Shown piece after piece: positions 1 through 6,917 of a stretch of 11,258 nucleotides of DNA. The notes under the pieces are model-generated. The model was not told the origin of the DNA and made no database searches. It saw nothing but the letters and a program-made list of their open reading frames with translations. The translations under genes and the position numbers were made by a program. This DNA comes from Baffinella frigidus (Eukaryota; Cryptophyceae; Cryptomonadales; Baffinellaceae), in contig MU646584.1 in assembly GCA_026770585.1 (NCBI GenBank), forward strand, positions 400,293-411,550. The letters run 5' to 3'. Within the stretch, counting starts at the first letter, position 1. Each line of letters starts with the position of its first letter.

Positions 1-110
1 AGGGTTTGGGAGTTCGGGTTTGGATTTTAGGGCTGGGTAGCTAGGGTTTCGGGATTTGCATCCGCCCCCCCCTCCTGCTTGCTCTCGTCCTCTCGTTTGC
101 AAAAGGGGTT

Positions 111-250
111 GAGGTTTAGGGTTTAGGGTTTAGGTTTTAGGGTTTAGGGTTTAGGGTTTGGGTTTTGGGTTTCTGGGTGTAAGGTGTAAGGCCCAGAGTT
201 TAGGTTTTAGGTTGTAGGTTTCAGGGTTTAGGGTCTAGGGTTTAGGGTTT
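111..250 (+). repeat. Degenerate TTTAGGG telomere-like tract
   Basis: TTTAGGG mixed with TTTTAGG, TGTAAGG and TCTAGGG variants, in the common + orientation. A further TTTGGG/TTTCGGG-like stretch occupies 1-57. Confidence 0.85.
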
Positions 251-257
251 ACATCAC

Positions 258-282
258 CTTACCCCTTGGTGCCGGGATTCCC
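258..282 (-). pseudogene. Exon 6 3'-edge copy with donor
   Basis: Minus strand CCCGGCACCAAGGGGTAAG|gtgatg against exon 6 GCCGGCGCCAAGGGGAAAG|gtgaaa. CCCTAAA-type repeat follows at once. Confidence 0.55.
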
Positions 283-309
283 CCCCTTGAAGGCTTCAGT
301 GTTCAGGGG

Positions 310-447
310 CCACACGGTGCACTACGGACCTTTAATCAAAAGTCAACTTACCCTGTGGGCAGTTATCTTTGAGGATGGTCTGATGCAAATTTGGTCACGT
401 TACCGCTAAATCTAGGGGTCCCGAAACCCTCGACGCCCACCGTGTGG
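310..447. mobile_element. CCACAC-type inverted-repeat element
   Basis: Left CCACACGGTGCACTACGG, right (reverse complement) CCACACGGTGGGCGTCGAGG; 138 bp. AGGGG lies at 305-309 and 449-453, one base off the right end, a possible 5-bp duplication. The right end recurs in inverse at about 4100-4145 (CCACACGGTGGGCTTCAAGG). Confidence 0.7.
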
Positions 448-520
448 TAGGGGTTATGTTTCGGTCGCAAGGATCACGAGGGGAGTTAATCCGGAGAAAT
501 GATTAATTGAAAACAAAACG

Positions 521-641
521 AATCCCTATTTGTTCATAGGAGTTGGACGAAGGTTAATTAGGGCCCTAAATAAATGAAATTAGGGCCAGAATCCGGTTTG
601 ATAGGCCATTTTCTTTTAAATTAAACATGATCCCGGATGAG
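521..641 (+). repeat. Dispersed repeat A, copy 1
   Basis: Matches 5055-5170 (TGTTCATAGGAGTTGGA, TTAATTAGGGCCCTAA, CCGGTTTGATAG). Contains an internal AATTAGGGCC near-duplicate. Non-coding. Confidence 0.8.
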
Positions 642-690
642 AGTTGCAGAGGGAAGAAACGTGCTCCTCATCTCATGCTCCAACACATTC
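630..690 (-). pseudogene. Exon 6-like 3' copy
   Basis: Minus strand reads DEEHVSSLCNSHPG after an in-frame TGA, resembling exon 6. It joins dispersed repeat A at its 3' side and has no donor. Confidence 0.5.
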
Positions 691-749
691 CATTTCCCCT
701 ACGGAGGGGTCGGATTCGACCCCTCTTTCCCACGGAAATGGCTCAAAAC

Positions 750-784
750 AATCGTCGATTTGGTCCGACCGTGAGGGTTGGTGG
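750..784. mobile_element. Right half-end of the same family, head to head with 805-975
   Basis: ATCGTCGATTTGGTCCGACC, then GTGAGGGTTGGTGG, is a right end; 20 bp separate it from the next left end. Its own body is replaced by a hairpin at 690-741 (CCATTTCC..AGGGGTCG/CGACCCCT..GGAAATGG). Confidence 0.65.
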
Positions 785-804
785 TAGGAAGCATGCACCT
801 ATTC

Positions 805-975
805 CCACCAGCCCTCACGGAAGGACCAAATCGATTAATTTCGACCTGTTCCCAAAAGTTGATTTTGTATCAAGATTGGGACTTAAGTTGACATAGCCAG
901 GCAAATTCGCCTGGCTGGCAAGGTAAATCTGAGGTCTGAAAATCGATGATTTGGTCTTTCCGTGAGGGTTGGTGG
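805..975. mobile_element. CCACCAACCCTCAC-family inverted-repeat element
   Basis: 171 bp. Left CCACCAGCCCTCACGGAAGG, right (reverse complement) CCACCAACCCTCACGGAAAG, continuing ACCAAATCG; central hairpin AGCCAGGCAAATTCGCCTGGCT at 895-916 (two bases beyond the 20 quoted: arms AGCCAGGC/GCCTGGCT). Same family as 3308-3459. Confidence 0.78.
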
Positions 976-1262
976 TCCCTTAGCGCCGGCACACGGATCA
1001 TGCGCGCGGAGTTGCGGAGGGAGGAGACCCACTCGAGAATGCTAGAGAACCCTATTTACATGTGGGGTTGTAAATATTTGTACCAGGATAACGCAACCAA
1101 CCTCGTGACTGTGCTAATTTCGCAGAGATACGTGACCAACCTCACGAAAGTTGCTACACAAATGCCCACTTGTAGAAGCAGACGGTTGTAAATAGGCCCT
1201 CTAGCATTCTCGTTTGGGACGTGCGCCTCATCTAACGCTCCAAAATATTCCATTCCAAAGTC
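975..1262 (-). pseudogene. Exon 6-like 3' copy split by the 1029-1217 MITE
   Basis: Minus strand: FGMEYFGALDEAHV (from 1262), then the element, then VSSLRNSARMI (from about 1025). Joined without the element it matches the HVSSLCNSA segment of exon 6, with diverged flanks. Confidence 0.6.
1029..1217. mobile_element. MITE inserted in an exon 6 copy, 3-bp GAC duplication
   Basis: The ends CCACTCGAGAATGCTAGAGA and (reverse complement of the right end) CCAAACGAGAATGCTAGAGG are inverted. GAC at 1026-1028 and 1218-1220 flanks it. Uninterrupted copies (GAGGGAAGAAACGTGCTCC at about 650, and similar at 1840 and 2527) show the empty site. Confidence 0.8.
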
Positions 1263-1270
1263 ATGTGCGA

Positions 1271-1409
1271 GGCCACTCAATTTAAACCCTGTTTTTGCTG
1301 TCTTGGGGTGGGGTTTCTTCTACATGAAAGCTATGTCGAAGCTAATATAGCAAAATAGGAGAGAAACCATCCTTACGATAGCATAAAAGGCGGTTTAGAT
1401 TGAGTGGCC
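1271..1409. mobile_element. MITE with 18-bp terminal inverted repeats
   Basis: GGCCACTCAATTTAAACC (1271-1288) and GGTTTAGATTGAGTGGCC (1392-1409) are inverted with one mismatch; 139 bp total. The inside resembles the reverse complement of 1553-1700. No clear target duplication. Confidence 0.75.
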
Positions 1410-1495
1410 GTGGAACAGCCCCGCCGGCAGGCTCGTGAACGCCCACGTGACCGGTCACGCGGACGCCGAAGCCAGACGGTCGGTCGTGACTGCCT
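1410..1495. repeat. Dispersed GC-rich repeat B, copy 1
   Basis: See the copy at 2009-2095. Here it directly abuts the right end of the MITE 1271-1409. Its + frame reads LVNAHVTGHADAEARRSVV. Confidence 0.75.
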
Positions 1496-1552
1496 TGCGT
1501 GTTGCTGTGATGATAGGTGCTGTAGTAAGCAGGGACATGTTTAAAAAAGGGG

Positions 1553-1700
1553 GTTTAGATTGAGTGGCACATTGAAACACCGTTTCGTGCTATCTTACGT
1601 GTGTAATTCGCTATGTTAGCATCGACGTAGCTCCACCATAGCACATAACCCATCCCGAAGACAGCAAAAGGCAATCCAAATCGAAGGGTTTATGGGTATG
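1553..1700 (+). mobile_element. Degenerate relative of the 1271-1409 MITE
   Basis: Starts GGTTTAGATTGAGTGGC, contains GCTATGTTAGCATCGACG and AAGACAGCAAAAGGCAATCC, which are the reverse complement of parts of 1271-1409. The far end is decayed. Confidence 0.55.
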
Positions 1701-1714
1701 TTTCACCTTTCCCC

Positions 1715-1854
1715 TAATTCGCTATGTTAGCATCGACGTAGCGTTACCATAGCACACACACCACCCCTAAGATAGGGGTCCGGTTTCACCTTTCCCATTG
1801 GCGCCGGCAGCCGCAAGGATGACGATGGCGGAGTTGCAGAGGGAAGAAACGTGC
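1715..1854 (-). repeat. 687-bp-spaced duplicate, copy 2
   Basis: Pairs with 2402-2541. A third, shorter copy of the GCTATGTTAGCATCGACGTAGC motif lies at about 1611-1632, and an inverted relative at 1331-1352. Confidence 0.8.
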
Positions 1855-1885
1855 CTCGGGTCAACAAGCAGAAACCCTTCCTCAG
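1790..1885 (-). pseudogene. Divergent exon 6-like 3' copy with donor
   Basis: Minus strand reads FTRAEEGFLLVDPRHVSSLC, then NSAIVILAAAGANGK|gtgaaacc. TPR-like, open, with the exon 6 donor kept. About three residues shorter than a normal helix B, and no phase-compatible acceptor was found, so more likely a fossil copy than the next exon. Confidence 0.6.
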
Positions 1886-2008
1886 CCCGAGTAAAACTCG
1901 GCTCGCCATACAAGCATTTTAGCAGCCCTTTTGTACGGGAGGTTCTGCCGTACATGTGTTTTATGGCGGGCGGAGTTTTAAAAAGGTACAGCTAGGAAGC
2001 AAGTACCT

Positions 2009-2095
2009 GTGGAACAGCCCCGCCGGCAGGCTCGTGAACGCCCGCGTGACCGGTCACGCGGACGCCGAAGCCAACTGTCCGAGGTGACTGCCTTG
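2009..2095. repeat. Dispersed GC-rich repeat B, copy 2
   Basis: GTGGAACAGCCCCGCCGGCA..CGTGACCGGTCACG..GACGCCGAAGCC matches 1410-1495 at high identity. It contains the palindrome CGTGACCGGTCACG. An open + frame (LVNARVTGHADAEA) is present, but I do not recognise it. Confidence 0.75.
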
Positions 2096-2104
2096 AGCCG
2101 TTAC

Positions 2105-2375
2105 CGTTGGCGCCGGCGGCCGCCAGGATAACGAGTGCCTAATTTAATCCCGCCAGGTATTTGATTTAAATGCTTTGGTGTTCCCCGAATCAACGAAATT
2201 TACTACACAATTGGCCAAATCAGTCGTGTCCAGCCCTGGACGTGACCAATTGTGTGGTAAATTTCATGTATTCGGGGAACTCCCAACCATTTAAAACAAA
2301 TACCTGGCGGGATGAAATTGCCGAGGGAGGATACGTGCTCCTCATCTCACGCTCCAACACATTCCCTTCCAAACA
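2105..2375 (-). pseudogene. Exon 6 3'-part copy interrupted by a foldback
   Basis: Minus strand from 2375: GAGATGAGGAGCACGTATCC (HVSSLGN side), then the element 2147-2313, then CCTGGCGGCCGCCGGCGCC ending CCAACG|gtaacgg, matching the exon 6 end and donor. An in-frame TGA and indels make it non-functional. Confidence 0.6.
2147..2313. mobile_element. Foldback element (about 67-bp arms)
   Basis: ATCCCGCCAGGTATTTG..GTTCCCCGAATCA.. pairs with ..ATTCGGGGAACTC..CAAATACCTGGCGGGAT. The inner arm GAAATTTACTACACAATTGG pairs with CCAATTGTGTGGTAAATTTC; the core is GTCCA/TGGAC. It splits a copy of the exon 6 3' end (2105-2146 and 2314-2375). Confidence 0.8.
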
Positions 2376-2401
2376 CCGTTCTTCGTGCCATCTTACGGGT
2401 G

Positions 2402-2541
2402 TAATTCGCTATGTTAGCATCGACGTAGCGTTACCATAGCACACACACCACCCCTAAGATAGGGGTTAGGTTTCACCTTTCCCCTTGGCGCCGGCGGTCG
2501 CAAGGAGGATGAGGGCGGAGTTGCAGAGGGAAGAAACGTGG
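2402..2541 (-). repeat. 687-bp-spaced duplicate, copy 1 (exon 6 3' end plus intron start)
   Basis: TAATTCGCTATGTTAGCATC..CACACACCACCCCTAAGATAG..GTTGCAGAGGGAAGAAACGTG is repeated at 1715-1854 with few changes. The unit spans the exon 6 donor, so part is coding and part intron. It contains GCTATG..CATAGC inverted ends. Confidence 0.8.
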
Positions 2542-2603
2542 TTCGGGTCGAGCTGCAAAGCTTTCTGAAGAGAGGCTCGCGCCGCAGGCAGGTCTCCGAG
2601 CAC
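2477..2603 (-). CDS. TPR gene, exon 6
   Basis: 127 bp on the minus strand. It starts VLGDLPAARASLQKALQLDP and continues NHVSSLCNSALILLATAGAK, then GK and one base. It covers a helix B with its LDPNH anchor and the next helix A. The acceptor is gaaatcag|GTGCTC, phase 0 as exon 5 requires; the donor is GGGGAAAG|gtgaaa, phase 1. It is the most downstream member of a tandem array with units of 197-225 bp, and the only unit that reads through to a donor. Several copies of its 3' part with the donor recur at 1790-1885, 2105-2146/2314-2375, about 975-1028/1218-1262, and 258-282. The next exon was not found. Confidence 0.83.
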
Positions 2604-5600
2604 CTGATTTCGCGTCGATTATTACACAATGCAAAATACTGTTATTGCACAATGCAAAATACGTGTAGATGGCCATTAAAACATAGTTGTGTATTACTTT
2701 TAAATAGTTATGTAGCCCATATACTGAATTGTAAAGTTGTAAAAAAGCGAAGAAGCGCTTTCTGAAGGCAAGCGCGCGCCGCCAGCAGGTCTCCGAGCAC
2801 CTCATTTCGCGTCTATTGTTACAATTTCGCGCTTATTATTACATGTTACAAGTTGTATATGTGACTTTTAAAACATTTGTATGGGTTTATAATAGTTGTA
2901 TAGCCCATAAATCTATTATAGGGTTGTGAACTTGTTTATAAAGGCTGTAAATCTGTTGTTTTGCCAGATGCCAGTGGCTTTCTGAAGGGAGGCGCGCGCC
3001 ACCGGCAGGTCTCCGAGCACCTGGGGCGTGATCACCGTTACAAAATAGTTTTATATACCACTTATATACCACTTTAATATTTACATATGACTTTAAAATA
3101 CTTATATGGCTTTATGGTAGTTGTATAGCCCATACATCTATTATAGGGCTGTGCAATTATTGATAAAGGCTGTACATGTGTTGTTATACCAGGTTCTGGT
3201 GGCTTTTTCGAGCGAGGCGCTGCAAGCAGGTCTCCGAGCACCTGATTTCGCGTCTATCATTACATGTAGTTGTATATGTGACTTATAAACATTTTGCGCG
3301 CAACATACCGCCAATCCTCACGGCTGTGGGGCAAATCGACGATGTTCGATTTCCCGATTTCCAGGGGAATTGGAGCCGTTGAAGCCGGATTCCGGCTTCA
3401 ACGCCCTTGACATCCCAAATCATAAATCGTCGATTTGCCCCAATTGTGAGGGTTGGTGGTAGTGGTATATGTCTTGAACAGACGTGTACAGTCGATACAC
3501 CTATTGGACAGTCTATACATCTTTTTGTTATACCAGGTCCCGGTGGCTGAAAGCGCGATAAATGTACCCACCCTGGAGGAAACTTATGGGCAAATCGATG
3601 ATTTCTTAAGCCAACTCCCATGCAAATGCCCCCGGAATCCGGGCGCATTTGTGGGAGATTGACTTAAGATTTACCCCTGGGTTGCCTCCAGGGTGGATAA
3701 CAAAGCAAGGCAGCAAGGCAGAGTTCGAGTGAGGCGCGCGCCAACCACATCTCTTAAGTGGCCAGGCCATCCCTTAAGTGGCCAGGCTATCCCTTAAGTG
3801 GCCAGGCTATCCCTTAAGTGGCCAGGGGGTCAAACTTGACCGCCAAGAGGTCCTAGGCAGGTCTTAGGGCCCTACTGTAGGTCGTATGAGCCTACTGGGC
3901 ACTTACGGGATGCATAGGAGCCTAGCAACCCAGGATAAAAAGCTCAGTCCGGTCGTGTTGGTCAACCACACGATCTGGTGTGTATCTCAAGGCTTCCAAC
4001 GCCGAAGATAAGAGTGAATATGATATTTTCGGCATACAACCAAGGCTTACAATGGGTAAATCTCAACAGATGCTGTATGTTCCGAGATGAGGTTGTTCCA
4101 CACGGTGGGCTTCAAGGGTCTCGGGATCCCTAGATTCAGCGTATACCCCTAAGCACCTCCCACTTGAGAAGTTGGTGGTCAATCCTGAACCCTAAACCCT
4201 GCAAAATTGGTGGTCAACCCTAACCCCCAACCCCTAAACCCCAACACCAAACGCACCTCCCACTGAAAGTTGGCGGATTTGGAGGTCAAGGTATACCCCT
4301 AACCCCCAACCCCTAACCCCTACCTCCTAAACCCCAAGCCCTAAACCCTAAGCCCTAAACCCTATACCCTAAACCCCAAACCTAAAAGCATCTCCCACTG
4401 GAAGCTGGAGAAGTTAATCGTCGACCTAAACCCCTAAACCCCAAACCCTAAACCCTACACCCAAAAGCTCTAAGATTATAATACATGGAGGCGTTGGAGA
4501 CGAATTATAATTTGTTGGGTTATTTATGCTGGAGACAAAAAACTATTAATTAAATGACCCATTAATTATGTTGGAGACGGCAAGCGGTAGTAGGTTGGTT
4601 AAGTTCACACTTTTTCAAGAGGCTCTATGGGGGAAAATCCACACATCAGACTTTGAAGGGAGTTTGAATAACCCCTAAGCAATGAGACCTAGGACCCTAC
4701 GGTAGGCAGCCCATAGGGACATAGGGGGGTTCCTACGGATAAGGTAACGGAAACTTGGGTACTGACTCCCCAAAAATCGCTGCGTAGTTCTGTGTGGAAA
4801 GAAGAGGGGGCACACCTCCCACTGGAAGCTGGCAAAGTTGCTGTGATGCGCCGCACGGAAGGGCTCCGCCGCCACCGCTCTGATTTCATCGCGGTGAGTG
4901 TAATTAGAGCGGGTCTCTCATTAGTTGACACGATGTTGAAGCCGAAAAGCATCGGCGCATCGAACAAAACCAGTCAACGTGTGTAGTAATTTTCATTGCG
5001 TGGAAAAAAGTTTCCATTTGTTTTAATCGGGACATGTCTAATGTGAAAGAAAATGGACCCCTATGTGTTCATAGGAGTTGGAAGAAGATTAATTAGGGCC
5101 CTAAGTAAATCTAATTAGGGCAGAACCCGGTTTGATAGTCCATTTCCCTTCAAACAAGTTCCCGGATGAGCACAGTGGGCTTCACAGATCTCATCCGGAC
5201 GAGTATTTGAGTCAAATACGATTTCGGGGCTCTCCGATTCGATTTGTCCCGAAAATTACTACACGGACGTGACTGAAAATGTCCGGTGTGTAGTAATTTT
5301 CGTTGCGGGATCGTATTTGAGTCAAATACTCGCCGCGATTAGATCGGTCCATTCACTTCCTCAAAAGTGGTACTCCTCAAGGATTGCGCGAAACAACGAT
5401 ATTTAACCACCCGACATTTCGAAGGGTTTTCGGCCAGCGTCACGACTCTGCGACAGAAATATCTAATCAAGATATTTGATATTTTCTCAAGACATTTAAC
5501 CTCCCGACATTTCGACAGCATTTTCAGCCAAGGGTTTCGGCCAGCGGCACCGTTCGTAGAAGGACTGTGCGGCGGAGTAGTTCCCAGCAGCCTCCGCCAG

Positions 5601-6861
5601 CATCGCGGCCCCGCCGAGCGCCGAGCCATGTTCCGGATCGGAAAGGAGCGCCCGGCCGAATAGCGCCTGCGCCCCCTCTGCAGAGCATACTCACACTCAG
5701 GGTTTTTGCTTCAGGAATTCGGGTTGGCTGGGAGTTTTTCAGGGTCGGGTCGGGCGGAAATCTGGCGAAAATGCGCCGGTTTGTGTCATCTTACGGGTGG
5801 GGGGTGCTGTCTTGTCATCAACTTCATGCTTAAGATAGCCCAAAACTTCAGTAGTTCCCGCTACCATCGCTGCTCCGCCGTGCGTCGAGGCGTGTTCCGG
5901 ATCCGAAAGGAGCGCCCGGGCGAATAGCGCCTGTGCCCCCTCTGCAGAGCATACGGAGACTCAAGGTTTTTGGCGCGGGGAAAAAGCGCCTGAGCGCCGA
6001 GGCGTCTTCGCCTGAGCGCCAAGGCGATCCGAAAGGAGCGCGCGAGAAAACAGCGCCTGTGCCCCCTCTGGTGTTCGGTGCTGGAGGGTTCGGGTTCGGG
6101 GTTTGGGAGTTCAGGGTTGCGCGGGGTCCGAAAGGAGCGCCTGGGCGAATGGCGCCTGTGCCCCCTCTGCAAAGGATACATTGACTCAGGTTTTTTTGTT
6201 CCAGGGTCTAGGGTGTGTAGTTTTAGGGCTGACGGTTTAGGGTTCAGGGTTCCGGGCCCGAAAAGAACGCGCGAGAAAGCAGCGCCTGCACCCCCTCTGC
6301 AAAGGATGTAGAGACTCAGCGGTTTTCGAGGAATAGCGTCTGGGGGGTGGGGTTGAAGGGTGTAGGTGTGGGGTTGTATATTTTGGGTTTAGGGTTGAGA
6401 GCCTATAGGCGACGCGTGCTCGGGGTCATATTTGTATTTATGACATGTACAATTCCATTCGAGAATATTTATACTGATATTATGTACAATTATATTCACA
6501 TTTATGTTATGTATAATATTTATATTCATATTATTCATAATTCCATTCGAGAATAGCGCCTGCGCCCCCTCTGCAAAGGATACAGAGACTCAGGTTTTTT
6601 TGTTCCAGGGTCTAGGGTGTATAGTTTTAGGGTCTAGGGTGTAGGGTGTAGGGTTTAGGGTTCAGGGTTCAGGGTTCAGGGTTCGGGTTTGGAGTTTAGG
6701 GTTTCGCCTGGGATATCTATCCATCCACCGATCCATCCATATATCTATCCATCTACCTATCTATCCACCTCTCCATCCATCTCTCTATCCATCCATCTCT
6801 CCATCCATCCACCGATCCATCCATCCGTCCATCCATCGACCAATCTATCCGCCACCCCCTG

Positions 6862-6917
<56 letters not shown>

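Larger units (their letters stand above)
1..2476 (-). other. Downstream intron (5' part) of the TPR gene
   Basis: Begins at the exon 6 donor and runs off the window. It holds copies of the exon 6 3' end with donor, MITE/foldback elements, dispersed repeats, and telomere-like repeat at 111-250. No phase-compatible next exon was found, so the gene continues past position 1 or ends in a way I cannot see. Short open frames here (for example 627-896 +, 1056-1280 -) run through elements and exon copies and are not genes. Confidence 0.55.
2560..3545 (-). repeat. Tandem array of intron-plus-exon 6 5' units
   Basis: Units begin at 2560, 2757, 2977 and 3202 (spacings 197, 220, 225). Each carries about 45 bp of exon 6 start plus AT-rich intron with shared motifs (GTATAGCCCATA, TCTATTATAGGG, AAGGCTGTA). 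Unit 4 is extended by the 152-bp element at 3308-3459. Only the unit at 2560 continues into a full exon. Confidence 0.8.
4180..4460 (-). repeat. Telomere-like block in flipped orientation
   Basis: CCCTAAACCCTAAG-type heptamers on the + strand, that is TTTAGGG on the minus strand, the reverse of every other telomere-like tract in the window. The short unit CACCTCCCACT..GTTGG interrupts it repeatedly. Confidence 0.85.
2604..4815 (-). other. Intron 5 of the TPR gene (2212 bp)
   Basis: Between exons 5 and 6. It holds a CCACAC MITE (4639-4797), a flipped telomere-like block (4180-4460) with three exon 5 3'-edge copies, a poorly characterised stretch at 3840-4100 with small inverted repeats (for example ACAACC..GGTTGT), a 4 x 20-bp tandem repeat (3751-3830), two inverted-repeat elements (3308-3459, 3568-3696), and a tandem array of exon 6 5' parts. 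Confidence 0.65.
4880..5550 (-). other. Intron 4 of the TPR gene (671 bp)
   Basis: Between exons 4 and 5. It holds a direct repeat carrying exon 4 donor-proximal sequence (5398-5449 and 5491-5555), an 8-bp-arm palindrome AAATATCT/AGATATTT (5457-5477), an inverted repeat (5200-5332), a 9-bp-arm hairpin CCGGATGAG/CTCATCCGG (5162-5198), and a dispersed repeat (5055-5170). It lacks telomere-type arrays, unlike the other introns. Confidence 0.65.

Noticed and set aside
61-85. Candidate next exon start on the minus strand (gcaagcag|GAGGGGGGG)
   Set aside because: It resembles the exon 4 acceptor but gives no TPR reading and no phase match to exon 6; too short to support.
627-896. 89-codon + open frame
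   Set aside because: It runs through an exon 6 fragment on the opposite strand, a hairpin and MITE ends; no protein-like features.
2473-2805. 110-codon minus-strand open frame across exon 6
   Set aside because: It is in a different frame from the TPR reading and crosses the intron; the TPR frame with splice sites explains the region better.
3283-3648. 121-codon minus-strand open frame
   Set aside because: It spans two inverted-repeat elements, has no family resemblance, and has composition typical of chance.
3751-3830. CRISPR-like array
   Set aside because: The 20-bp units are contiguous with no spacers, and the window is eukaryotic. Plain tandem repeat.
3840-4100. Possible further exon or RNA gene in a stretch without strong repeats
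   Set aside because: Only small inverted repeats and CCTACTGTAGG-type motifs were seen; no splice-bounded frame, tRNA-like fold or family motif.
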